Below, piece by piece: positions 10,011 to 19,695 of a DNA stretch of 64,000 nt. The DNA is from Cristatella mucedo (taxonomy: Eukaryota; Bryozoa; Phylactolaemata; Cristatellidae): positions 1,358,501 to 1,422,500 of the forward strand of contig WPIO01000054.1 of the NCBI GenBank assembly GCA_009760855.2. The letters run 5' to 3'. How positions within the stretch are numbered: the stretch's first letter is position 1; each line of letters begins with the position of its first letter. A program made the translations under genes and the position numbers. The notes under the pieces were generated by a model. That model was not told the DNA's origin. It worked only from the letters and a program-made list of their open reading frames with translations, and did no database searches.

Positions 10011-13000
10011 TTCCGGACTAGCACAGCATAGTGGCCTAACAATTAAATTGATTATTACCAAAGCTGGAAAACTAAACGACTAGTCAGCAGAGGAGGTGGC
10101 AGCAGTAAGCACTGGGCGACTGCCCATTATTGCGAGTCTTTTTGTTTCTACGACCATAGACCCGACCAAAGTTTACGAGCGAGCTTAAACGATCGAGGGT
10201 TTTTTTTATTCCCTCGCCAGCTCGTAGCCGTACGCTGAGACGATAAAGGCTCGATTGGCTTAGCTATGTATGCATTTGTCAATGCAGAAAAGCATGAATA
10301 CGAACATGAGGCGGACGGGCCACGGCTGCAACGCTGTAGGCAGCTACATGCCAACGCTTTCGTTGGCAATCCAAGAACGATGGCATATACGGCCAACTTA
10401 CAATGTCTTTCGGATATTGCTCACTAGGGCTATAGTAATCAATTCAATCTCTCGATCAAACGTGGAGCGACCAGAGATTAGCAGATACGTGTTGTACAGG
10501 AGCACTTCATTGCACAGGTGTACATGACGACATCACAGCTCGCCCAACATAATGGTGACAATCCGACGATGGGACATCGACGAGAGTGTGAGTGCAAATA
10601 GCGATCAGGATGGCGAGGCCTAATGCGTTAAGTAAGAGTTGCTGCTACGGTTACTGGCCGCACAGAGGCTAGCTTAGCGGCAAGCAGCTGCATCGGACAG
10701 CATGGCATGGCCGCACCATGATGACGGAGAAGCCGCCACCGAGTACCTGGGAAAATCGGCGGAAAGGAAAAAGGCTGGGGATGCAAGTATTCATCGAATC
10801 AATCGCCGTTGCGTTACGATTGCCGAGGCAAATGCAACTGTGACTTCTTTCAGAAAACTGAGCTTTGGCAGCCGGCGTCTTGGCTGAGGATTTTGCTTCC
10901 CCGAGGAATTCTACAACAGACCCCCTGGCGTCGGGTATGTCGAGGTGCATTCAAGGGCACTGGCGTCAAGACAGCTAGCTACTTTGCTCTACCCGACAAA
11001 AATTCCACAAGAAAGCAAGACAACTCGAAACGCTCCACCATTCCGGACTAGCACAGCGTAGTGGCCTAACAATTAAATTGATTATTACCAAAGCGGGAAA
11101 ACTAAACGACTACTCAGCAGAGGAGGTGGCAGCAGTAAGCACTGGGCGACTGCCTTTTTTTGCGAGTCTTTTTGTTTCTACGACCATAGACCCGACCAAA
11201 GTTTACGAGCAATCTTAAACGATCGAGTGTTTATATCATTCCCTCGCTTGCTGGTAGCCGTACGCCGAGACGATAAAGGCTCGATTGGCTTAGCTATGTA
11301 TGCATTTGTCAATGCAGAAAAGCATGAATACGAACATGAGGCGGACGGGCCACGGCTGCAACGCTGTAGGCAGCTACATGCCAACGCTTTCGTTGGCAAT
11401 CCGAGAACGATGGCATATACGGCCAACGTAGAATGTCTTTCGGATATTGCTCACAAGGGATATGGTAATCAATTCAATCTCTCGATCAAACGTGGAGCGA
11501 CCAGAGATTAGCAGATACGTGTTGTACAGGAGCACTTCATCGCACAGGTGTACATGACGGCATCACAGCTCGCCCAACATAATGGTGACAGTCCGACGAT
11601 GGGACATCGACGAGAGTGTGAGTGCAAATAGCGATCAGGATGGCGAGGCCTAATGCGTTAAGTAAGAGTTGCTGCTACGGTTACTGGCCGCACAGAGGCT
11701 AGCTTAGCGGCAAGCAGCTGCATCGGACAGCATAGCATGGCCGCACCACGATGACGGAGAAGCCGCCACGAGTACCTGGGAAAATCGGCTGAAAGGAAAA
11801 AGGCTGGGGATGCAAGTATTCATCGAATCAATCGCCGTTGCGTTACGATTGCCGAGGCAAATGCAACTGTGACTTCTTTCAGAAAACTGAGCTTTGGCAG
11901 CCGGCGTCTTGGCTGAGGATTTTGCTTCCCCGAGGAATTCTACAACAGACCCCCTGGCGTTGGGTATGTCGAGGTGCATTCAAGGGCACTGGCGTCAAGA
12001 CAGCTAGCTACTTTGCTCTACCCGACAAAAATTTCACAAAAAAGCAACACAACTCGAAACGCTCCACCATTCCGGACTAGCACAGCTTAGCAGCCTAACA
12101 ATTAAACTGCTTTCTACCAAAGCTGGAAAACTTAATGACTACTCAGCAGTGTGGGGTGGCAGCAGCAAGCACTGGGCGACTGCGTTTTTTTGCGAGTCTT
12201 TTTGTTTCTACGACCATAGACCCGACCGAAGTTTGCGAGCAAGCTTTAACGATCGAGTGTTTATATTATTCCCTCGCTTGCTGGTAGCCGTACGCCGAGA
12301 CGATAAAGGCTCGATTGGCTTAGCTATGTATGCATTTGTCAATGCAGAAAAGCATGAATACGAACATGAGGCGGACGGGCCACGGCTGCAACGCTGTAGG
12401 AGGCTACATGCCAACGCTTTCGTTGGCAATCCAAGAACGATGGCATATACGGCCAACTTACAATGTCTTTCGGATATTGCTCACAAAGGATATGGTAATC
12501 AATTCAATCTCTCGATCAAACGTGGAGCGACCAGAGATTAGCAGATACGTGTTGTACAGGAGCACTTCATTGCACAGGTGTACATGACGACATCACAGCT
12601 CGCCCAACATAATGGTGACAATCCGACGATGGGACATCGACGAGTGTGAGTGCAAATAGCGATCAGGATGGCGAGGCCTAATGCGTTAAGTAAGAGTTGC
12701 TGCTACGGTTACTGGCCGCACAGAGGCTAGCTTAGCGGCAAGCAGCTGCATCGGACAGCATGGCATGGCCGCACCATGATGACGGAGAAGCCGCCACCGA
12801 GTACCTGGGAAAATCGGCGGAAAGGAAAAAGGCTGGGGATGCAAGTATTCATCGAATCAATCGCCGTTGCGTTACGATTGCCGAGGCAAATGCAACTGTG
12901 ACTTCTTTCAGAAAACTGAGCTTTGGCAGCCGGCGTCTTGGCTGAGGATTTTGCTTCCCCGAGGAATTCTACAACAGACCCCCTGGCGTCGGGTATGTCG

Positions 13001-16000
13001 AGGTGCATTCAAGGGCACTGGCGTCAAGACAGCTAGCTACTTTGCTCTACCCGACAAAAATTCCACAAGAAAGCAAGACAACTCGAAACGCTCCACCATT
13101 CCGGACTAGCACAGCGTAGTGGCCTAACAATTAAATTGATTATTACCAAAGCGGAAAAACTAAACGACTACTCAGCAGAGGAGGTGGCAGCAGTAAGCAC
13201 TGGGCGACTGCCTTTTTTTGCGAGTCTTTTTGTTTCTACGACCATAGACCCGACCAAAGTTTACGAGCAATCTTAAACGATCGAGTGTTTATATTATTCT
13301 CTCGCTTGCTGGTAGCCGTACGCCGAGACGATAAAGGCTCGATTGGCTTAGCTATGTATGCATTTGTCAATGCAGAAAAGCATGAATACGAACATGAGGC
13401 GGACGGGCCACGGCTGCAACGCTGTAGGCAGCTACATGCCAACGCTTTCGTTGGCAATCCGAAAACGATGGCATATACGGCCAACTTAGAATGTCTTTCG
13501 GATATTGCTCACAAGGGATATGGTAATCAATTCAATCTCTCGATCAAACGTGGAGCGACCAGAGATTAGCAGATACGTGTTGTACAGGAGCACTTCATCG
13601 CACAGGTGTACATGACGACATCACAGCTCGCCCAACATAATGGTGACAGTCCGACGATGGGACATCGACGAGAGTGTGAGTGCAAATAGCGATCAGGATG
13701 GCGAGGCCTAATGCGTTAAGTAAGAGTTGCTGCTACGGTTACTGGCCGCACAGAGGCTAGCTTAGCGGCAAGCAGCTGCATCGGACAGCATGGCATGGCC
13801 GCACCATGATGACGGAGAAGCCGCCACCGAGTACCTGGGAAAATCGGCTGAAAGGAAAAAGGCTGGGGATGCAAGTATTCATCGAATCAATCGCCGTTGC
13901 GTTACGATTGCCGAGGCAAATGCAACTGTGACTTCTTTCAGAAAACTGAGCTTTGGCAGCCGGCGTCTTGGCTGAGGATTTTGCTTCCCCGAGGAATTCT
14001 ACAACAGACCCCCTGGCGTCGGGTATGTCGAGGTGCATTCAAGGGCACTGGCGTCAAGACAGCTAGCTACTTTGCTCTACCCGACAAAAATTTCACAAGA
14101 AAGCAAGACAACTCGAAACGCTCCACCATTCCGGACTAGCACAGCTTAGCTGCCTAACAATTAAACTGCTTTCTACCAAAGCTGGAAAACTTAATGACTA
14201 CTCAGCAGTGTGGGGTGGCAGCAGCAAGTACTGGGCGACTGCGTTTTTTTTTTGCGAGTCTTTTTGTTTCTACGACCATAGACCCGACCGAAGTTTGCGA
14301 GCAAGCTTTAACGATCGAGTGTTTATATTATTCCCTCGCTTGCTGGTAGCCGTACGCCGAGACGATAAAGGCTCGATTGGCTTAGCTATGTATGCATTTG
14401 TCAATGCAGAAAAGCATGAATACGAACATGAGGCGGACGGGCCACGGCTGCAACGCTGTAGGCAGCTACATGCCAACGCTTTCGTTGGCAATCCAAGAAC
14501 GATGGCATATACGGCCAACTTACAATGTCTTTCGGATATTGCTCACAAAGGATATGGTAATCAATTCAATCTCTCGATCAAACGTGGAGCGACCAGAGAT
14601 TAGCAGATACGTGTTGTACAGGAGCACTTCATTGCACAGGTGTACATGACGACATCACAGCTCGCCCAACATAATGGTGACAATCCGACGATGGGACATC
14701 GACGAGAGTGTGAGTGCAAATAGCGATCAGGATGGCGAGGCCTAATGCGTTAAGTAAGAGTTGCTGCTACGGTTACTGGCCGCACAGAGGCTAGCTTAGC
14801 GGCAAGCAGCTGCATCGGACAGCATGGCATGGCCGCACCATGATGACGGAGAAGCCGCCACCGAGTACCTGGGAAAATCGGCGGAAAGGAAAAAGGCTGG
14901 GGATGCAAGTATTCATCGAATCAATCGCCGTTGCGTTACGATTGCCGAGGCAAATGCAACTGTGACTTCTTTCAGAAAACTGAGCTTTGGCAGCCGGCGT
15001 CTTGGCTGAGGATTTTGCTTCCCCGAGGAATTCTACAACAGACCCCCTGGCGTCGGGTATGTCGAGGTGCATTCAAGGGCACTGGCGTCAAGACAGCTAG
15101 CTACTTTGCTCTACCCGACAAAAATTCCACAAGAAAGCAAGACAACTCGAAACGCTCCACCATTCCGGAGTAGCACAGCGTAGTGGCCTAACAATTAAAT
15201 TGATTATTACCAAAGCGGGAAAACTAAACGACTACTCAGCAGAGGAGGTGGCAGCAGTAAGCACTGGGCGACTGCCTTTTTTGCGAGTCTTTTTGTTTCT
15301 ACGACCATAGACCCGACCAAAGTTTACGAGCAATCTTAAACGATCGAGTGTTTATATTATTCTCTCGCTTGCTGGTAGCCGTACGCCGAGACGATTAAGG
15401 CTCGATTGGCTTAGCTATGTATGCATTTGTCAATGCAGAAAAGCATGAATACGAACATGAGGCGGACGGGCCACGGCTGCAACGCTGTAGGCAGCTACAT
15501 GCCAACGCTTTCGTTGGCAATCCAAGAACGATGGCATATACGGCCAACTTAGAATGTCTTTCGGATATTGCTCACAAGGGCTATGGTAATCAATTCAATC
15601 TCTCGATGAAACGTGGAGCGACCAGAGATTAGCAGATACGTGTTGTACAGGAGCACTTCATTGCACAGGTGTACATGACGACATCACAGCTCGCCCAACA
15701 TAATGGTGACAATCCGACGATGGGACATCGACGAGAGTGTGAGTGCAAATAGCGATCAGGATGGCGAGGCCTAATGCGTTAAGTAAGAGTTGCATCTACG
15801 GTTACTGGCCGCACAGAGGCTAGCTTAGCGGAAGCAGCTTCATCCAACATCATGGCATGGCCGCACCATGATGACGGAGAAGCCGCCACCGAATACCTGG
15901 GAAAATCGGCTGAAAGGAAAAAGGCTGGGGATGCAAGTATTCATCGAATCAATCGCCGTTGCGTTAGGATTGCCGAGGCAAATGCAACTGTGACTTCTTT

Positions 16001-16117
16001 CAGAAAACTGAGCTTTGGCAGCCGGCGTCTTGGCTGAGGATTTTGCTTCCCCGAGGAATTCTACAACAGACCCCCTGGCGTCGGGTTTGTCGAGGTGCAT
16101 TCAAGGGCACTGGCGTC
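10011..16117 (+). repeat. Satellite array 2: six units of about 1,030 bp
   Basis: Units start at 10011, 11041, 12070, 13099, 14129 and 15163; lengths are 1030, 1029, 1029, 1030, 1034 and about 955 bp (the last is partial). Order is A', A, B, A, B, A. The first four correspond one to one with the first four units of array 1 and share private variants: CCCATTATTGCG in A'; loss of one C in GCCGCCACGAG in unit 2; GCGGAAAAAC instead of GCGGGAAAAC in unit 4. Similarity to the canonical unit stops at about 16117. Array 2 unit 2 lacks the 95-bp deletion of array 1 unit 2, so that deletion came after the duplication. Confidence 0.95.
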
Positions 16118-16470
16118 ATGACAGATAACCATTTAACTGTACTCTACATGGAGAGGCAGCCATTAACTTGCCTGGCCATCTGGAAGCACCATGACGAGGG
16201 AGATGCAGCTATCGATAACCTGTGAAGCTATACAGAAAGGAAAAGGCTTGGGATATTTGACTTAAGCTTATCGAAGCCGCTGTGTTAGGATTGCAGAGGC
16301 GGCTAAATTTTGATATTAGCAAAAATGGAAGCTTTGGCTGACGGCTTCTTCGCTTGGGATTCTGATTCTGATTCCGACCTGGGGATTCTCAGGAATTTCT
16401 GAAACAGACTAGCTGGAGGCAGGGTGCTTGGAGTTGGTCGGAACCGAAGCCGCTGAAGGTAAAACCAGGG
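16118..16470 (+). repeat. Diverged relative of the 1.03-kb satellite unit
   Basis: From 16118 the sequence leaves the canonical unit, but between about 16160 and 16440 it still aligns loosely with the distal third of the unit. The same landmarks occur in the same order: a CACCATGACGAGGGAGATG-like block, AGAAAGGAAAAGGCTTGGGAT, TGTTAGGATTGCAGAGGC, GCTTTGGCTGACGGC and AACAGACTAGCTGG. This is an old, unhomogenised copy at the edge of the array. It has no coding potential I can support. Confidence 0.6.
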
Positions 16471-16960
16471 GCAGCGTTAAATCTGATCCATACACGCTGA
16501 GAGCCTGACAGCTGTCGAGGTCAATGCAGCTGTTGCAGCTGCAGCCATGAAGAAGATACACTCGAAGTACGGCCACCTGCTGCTGCTGCTGAAGTAGTTG
16601 CATGACGCAGACAAGATGGTCAGGAGGCTGGTTACCCTAGCAGCCGAAGGAACACGGCAGGGCGCGGTTTGCACCTTGGGCGAGGTGGTCGGTGCTGAAG
16701 GGGCCTTCGTGAAGCTACGGTCTGGGTGGTCCTTTTTAGCCAGCCAAGGCAGCAAAATACCCAAGGAGGTGATACTGCCTACCCGATGCTGGGTCAAGTG
16801 AGCAGGTCTGTCTTTGATATTTTCACTCATACAAAAATCCATGCCCATACAGGCATGACAAGCAGGCAAGCAAGACAAAGTCGAAAAAATTTGATCAAGG
16901 GGGCCATCAAGCGGACAGGCCGCTGCACCAAAGCAGCATCAGGCAGCCGGAGACGGCGTT
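16471..16960. other. No gene supported; possible further decayed satellite sequence
   Basis: Short ORFs are open on both strands (for example 16598-16801 +), but none resembles a known domain and none has convincing splice signals. The block near 16855-16895 (a GCAAGCAAGACAAAGTCGAAA-like stretch) resembles the end of the satellite unit. Confidence 0.4.
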
Positions 16961-16965
16961 GACGG

Positions 16966-17089
<124 letters not shown>

Positions 17090-17419
17090 CCAGCATTATA
17101 TACCCGAGCCTGCAAAGGCCAAGATCCAGAGTCAGCCTGCGCCCTTGTAGGGAGATGTCAGAGTTGCTGCTAGGGCTACAACTAACCACTTTTGCATGCT
17201 ACACTTCGCATTTTACCACTCGCCATATTCTGCATGCTTTTAAAGTATATTCATGGCGTATTTTGTGCACTTAATGTTGTCGTTATAGCATATCCACATT
17301 AAAATAATTGTAATTTAATCATTGCTGTAAGATTTGACGTCCTGCAGCTCATGCAGTAATATAAGCAACTTGGCAGCAGGCTTACTTGAGCAAAATTATC
17401 TGTATTTTGCAGACCGGCA

Positions 17420-17932
17420 ATGTCTGCCAAAGATTTAGCCAACCTGGATGACAAACAGTTGCCATGCAGTGCTTGTAAAGCAGCTGTTTGTGACCCAATA
17501 CTGCTGCCTTGCCTACACAACTGCTGCCGAAAATGCCTTGATTCAGCCGCTGCCACGGCTGACAAGGCAAACTGCATAAGTTGCCCAGCATGCAACAGTG
17601 TGGCCGCGCCTTCCAGCAGGTTTTGCAACCTGTTTCTGGCGCACCAAGCTGCTGCATGTCATGTGTTCCTGAGTCAGCCTGCATCCTTGAAGCAAGATGT
17701 CAGCGCAGCTGCTACGGTTAGCCCGAGCAGCACATTAAGTGGTTTGTCAGCAAGCAGCGGCTGGTGGCAGTTTACGACCGATATCCAGCCATCGGGTCGT
17801 CGGTCGTCGAAGAGAAGGGCTCAAGCAACCAGGGGCAGAGCAGATGCAAGCGAACCTGCAGGGAAGCCTGCTGGCGACAGGGGGAAGCGCCGGCTGTCGA
17901 CCAATCGGGCCACAGGCAGCAGTGCGAGCTGA
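17420..17932 (+). CDS. RING-finger (C3HC4) protein exon, TRIM-like N-terminus
   Basis: A 170-aa ORF begins 7 bases after a good splice acceptor (TATTTTGCAG, AG at 17411-17412). Residues 16-58 form a complete C3HC4 RING: C16-x2-C19-x11-C31-x-H33-x2-C36-x2-C39-x15-C55-x2-C58. The LPCLHNCC stretch and the CPAC end are typical of TRIM-type RING-HC E3 ubiquitin ligases, in which this domain binds two zincs and recruits an E2. No B-box or coiled coil follows. The rest is Ser/Ala-rich, then basic (KRRAQATRGR and GKRR, possible nuclear localisation). The overlapping frame 17739-18104 also looks biased, so the true 3' structure may involve a splice or frameshift. It could be a single-exon gene, one exon of a larger gene or a recent pseudogene. 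Confidence 0.6.
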   Translation: MSAKDLANLDDKQLPCSACKAAVCDPILLPCLHNCCRKCLDSAAATADKANCISCPACNSVAAPSSRFCNLFLAHQAAACHVFLSQPASLKQDVSAAATVSPSSTLSGLSASSGWWQFTTDIQPSGRRSSKRRAQATRGRADASEPAGKPAGDRGKRRLSTNRATGSSAS

Positions 17933-18339
17933 ACTCGCCCTTACGTCTCACTTGAGGAAACGCGAGGGAAAGAGGTCACTGTCGAGTACGCGAAAACCTG
18001 GTGGGAAGAGAATCGTAGTTCTGGATACTCCTGCAGACTCCTTGGGAGAACCAAGCCACGCGGGGACTTCCGGGGCGAAGAAGCTCACGCTGGCCGCGAT
18101 TTAATCGAACCGAAGGCACGAGTGCTCTTTACGCTCCTTCCTTCTACGAGCTGCCGACTCAGCGTCGGTCGTGTAGCAGCAGCTGCTCCCCCTGAGGCAG
18201 CCACTGGTTGAAAGCGATCGAATCCCAACAGAGACACTTCCCTGCAGCCAGTAGGCACGACGGGCTGCAGAGCTGGCCGCTGATGTGGGCATGAAAGTGC
18301 GATCAAGAAGCATTCACTTCGCATTCCCTAGGACTGAGG

Positions 18340-18410
18340 CGAGCACAGCGTAGCAGTACAGGACCAGTAGTAAAGAAATGAAATAAATCCTAGCTGATTA
18401 AACAGCCTCT
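18340..18410 (+). repeat. Possible decayed satellite unit start
   Basis: The block CCCTAGGACTGAGGCGAGCA, followed by CAGCGTAGCAGTA, resembles the start of the satellite unit (ATTCCGGACTAGCACAGCGT, then AGTGGCC). The similarity fades within about 70 bp. Confidence 0.35.
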
Positions 18411-18417
18411 TTTTTGT

Positions 18418-18570
18418 ACGGCGACAGAGGAGCCTTTATAGCTATCACCACCGCTTGCAGTGGCGATAAAGAATCGCCCACCGCCGGAATCGAACCCACG
18501 ACCTCGGGGCCGGGGTCTTGAAAAGCAACCGCCTTACCTAGTGCGGGCCATCACGGCTCACCAGTAGAGG
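18418..18570 (-). mobile_element. tRNA-derived SINE (type B), copy 1
   Basis: Read on the - strand it has a Pol III box A-like region (ATGGCCCGCACTAGGTAAGG) and a perfect box B (GGTTCGATTCC, + coordinates 18486-18496), followed by a tail GATAGCTATAAAGGCTCCTC. Copies at 60570 and 63630 share this head and tail. It is not a tRNA gene, because no cloverleaf or acceptor stem can be drawn and it has a long non-tRNA tail. Confidence 0.72.
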
Positions 18571-18860
18571 ATCGCAGCAGGAGCCACCGAAGCATCTGGT
18601 AAAATCTGGTAAAGTAAAATCGCTCGGCGGCAGCGGCCTGTTTAGCCGCACCCGATGCTGCATGTCTGGAGCAGGTCCTTCAGGCTGGAGTCAAGAACCG
18701 AAACAGCATGTACCTCGCACAACAGAATGAGGTAGGCAGTGCTTGCCTCTTGCATGAGTCAATGTCTGCGGATTGCATTGGTCAACGATAACTTGAGTCT
18801 GGGTAGGACGCACGAGTGCACAGTTAGCAGTGTGCACCGAGTCGCTTACGGAGGGCAACA

Positions 18861-19126
18861 AGTCAGAGCAGGGGAGGTAACTACAGTAGATAAGGGGGTA
18901 TGCATCACAAACTTTCGGAAACAGAACACTGCTCCTTAAGTAAGGACAAGCAGGGATGAAGGTGGGGGAAGGCTATGAGTAGAGTTAGCTACTAGTCAGA
19001 ACAGGGGAGGTAACTACAGTAGATAAGGGGGTATGCATCACGAACTTTCTAAAACAGAACACTGCTCCTTAAGTAAGGACGAGCAGGGATGAAGGAAAGG
19101 GGGGAAGGAAGAGTAGGGTCAGCTAC
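18861..19126 (+). repeat. 133-bp tandem duplication (2 copies)
   Basis: The block starting AGTCAGAGCAGGGGAGGTAA at 18861 recurs at 18994, a period of 133 bp. There are few substitutions, and the second copy decays toward its end. No coding frame is maintained. Confidence 0.9.
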
Positions 19127-19529
19127 GGCAGACACCGCTTAGGAACACCACAGAAAGGCTGCTCAGGTCACATCAAGACTCACGAGGTGAATAGTAGACC
19201 AGCTCATCGCGATGGAGTAAATGTCGTTCTGATTCAAATAATGCTGGTCACACAGGTAAGACTCATAGAGCACTTCAAAAGCGAGAAACCAGCAGCATGC
19301 ACAACATCCAAGCCCTTTTGCGTGAACACAACCAGAACGAGAAAAGAATTATAGGACGCACGTGATATCCTGACCTTTTTTGTAGAGTTCGGTGGACGAC
19401 TTCATTCTGTTGAGAATCAGTAGACACACGATGCAGACATTTTTTCAAGCTGTTGTCCAGTCATATTGAGTAGCCAGTGTAATCAATTGTTAGACATTCG
19501 TAACGCCATCTACTTGCAATGAGACATTG
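19127..19529. other. Intergenic, nothing recognised
   Basis: Ordinary mixed-composition sequence with no ORF of interest. The distal part may be eroded LINE on the - strand, continuing the relic next to it. Confidence 0.4.
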
Positions 19530-19695
19530 CCTATACGATGAATAATAAGCAGAGCTGAGCTTCATCAGCGCAGAAATGAAAGCCAAGATCGTGTCTCGCA
19601 ATTATATCTGTCATAGGAGGATATAGGTAGCCCAAAGAAGGGGGCCTAAGAATGAACTCTGAGGTACCCCAAAGTGCTCGTGGGATGAATGAAGG
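19530..19695 (-). mobile_element. Eroded LINE reverse transcriptase relic
   Basis: The - strand reads GGGGTACCTCAGAG (the GVPQ motif), then GATATAATTGCGAGACACGA, then CTTGGCTTTCATTTCTGCGC (the region equal to LGFHFYADD in the intact LINE). Several stops and frameshifts are present. The match is clear only over about 160 bp; similarity may continue down to about 19390. Confidence 0.7.

Noticed and set aside
2152-16100. Recurring ORFs of 60-144 aa in every satellite unit, on both strands
   Set aside because: They persist because the units are nearly identical, not because of coding constraint. A' units carry an in-frame TGA, the last unit a TAA, and the poly-T tract changes length. A/B differences change amino acids freely. 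No known domain.
2015-16117. CRISPR-like or operon-like repeat
   Set aside because: Kilobase head-to-tail units without spacers, in a genome with spliceosomal introns.
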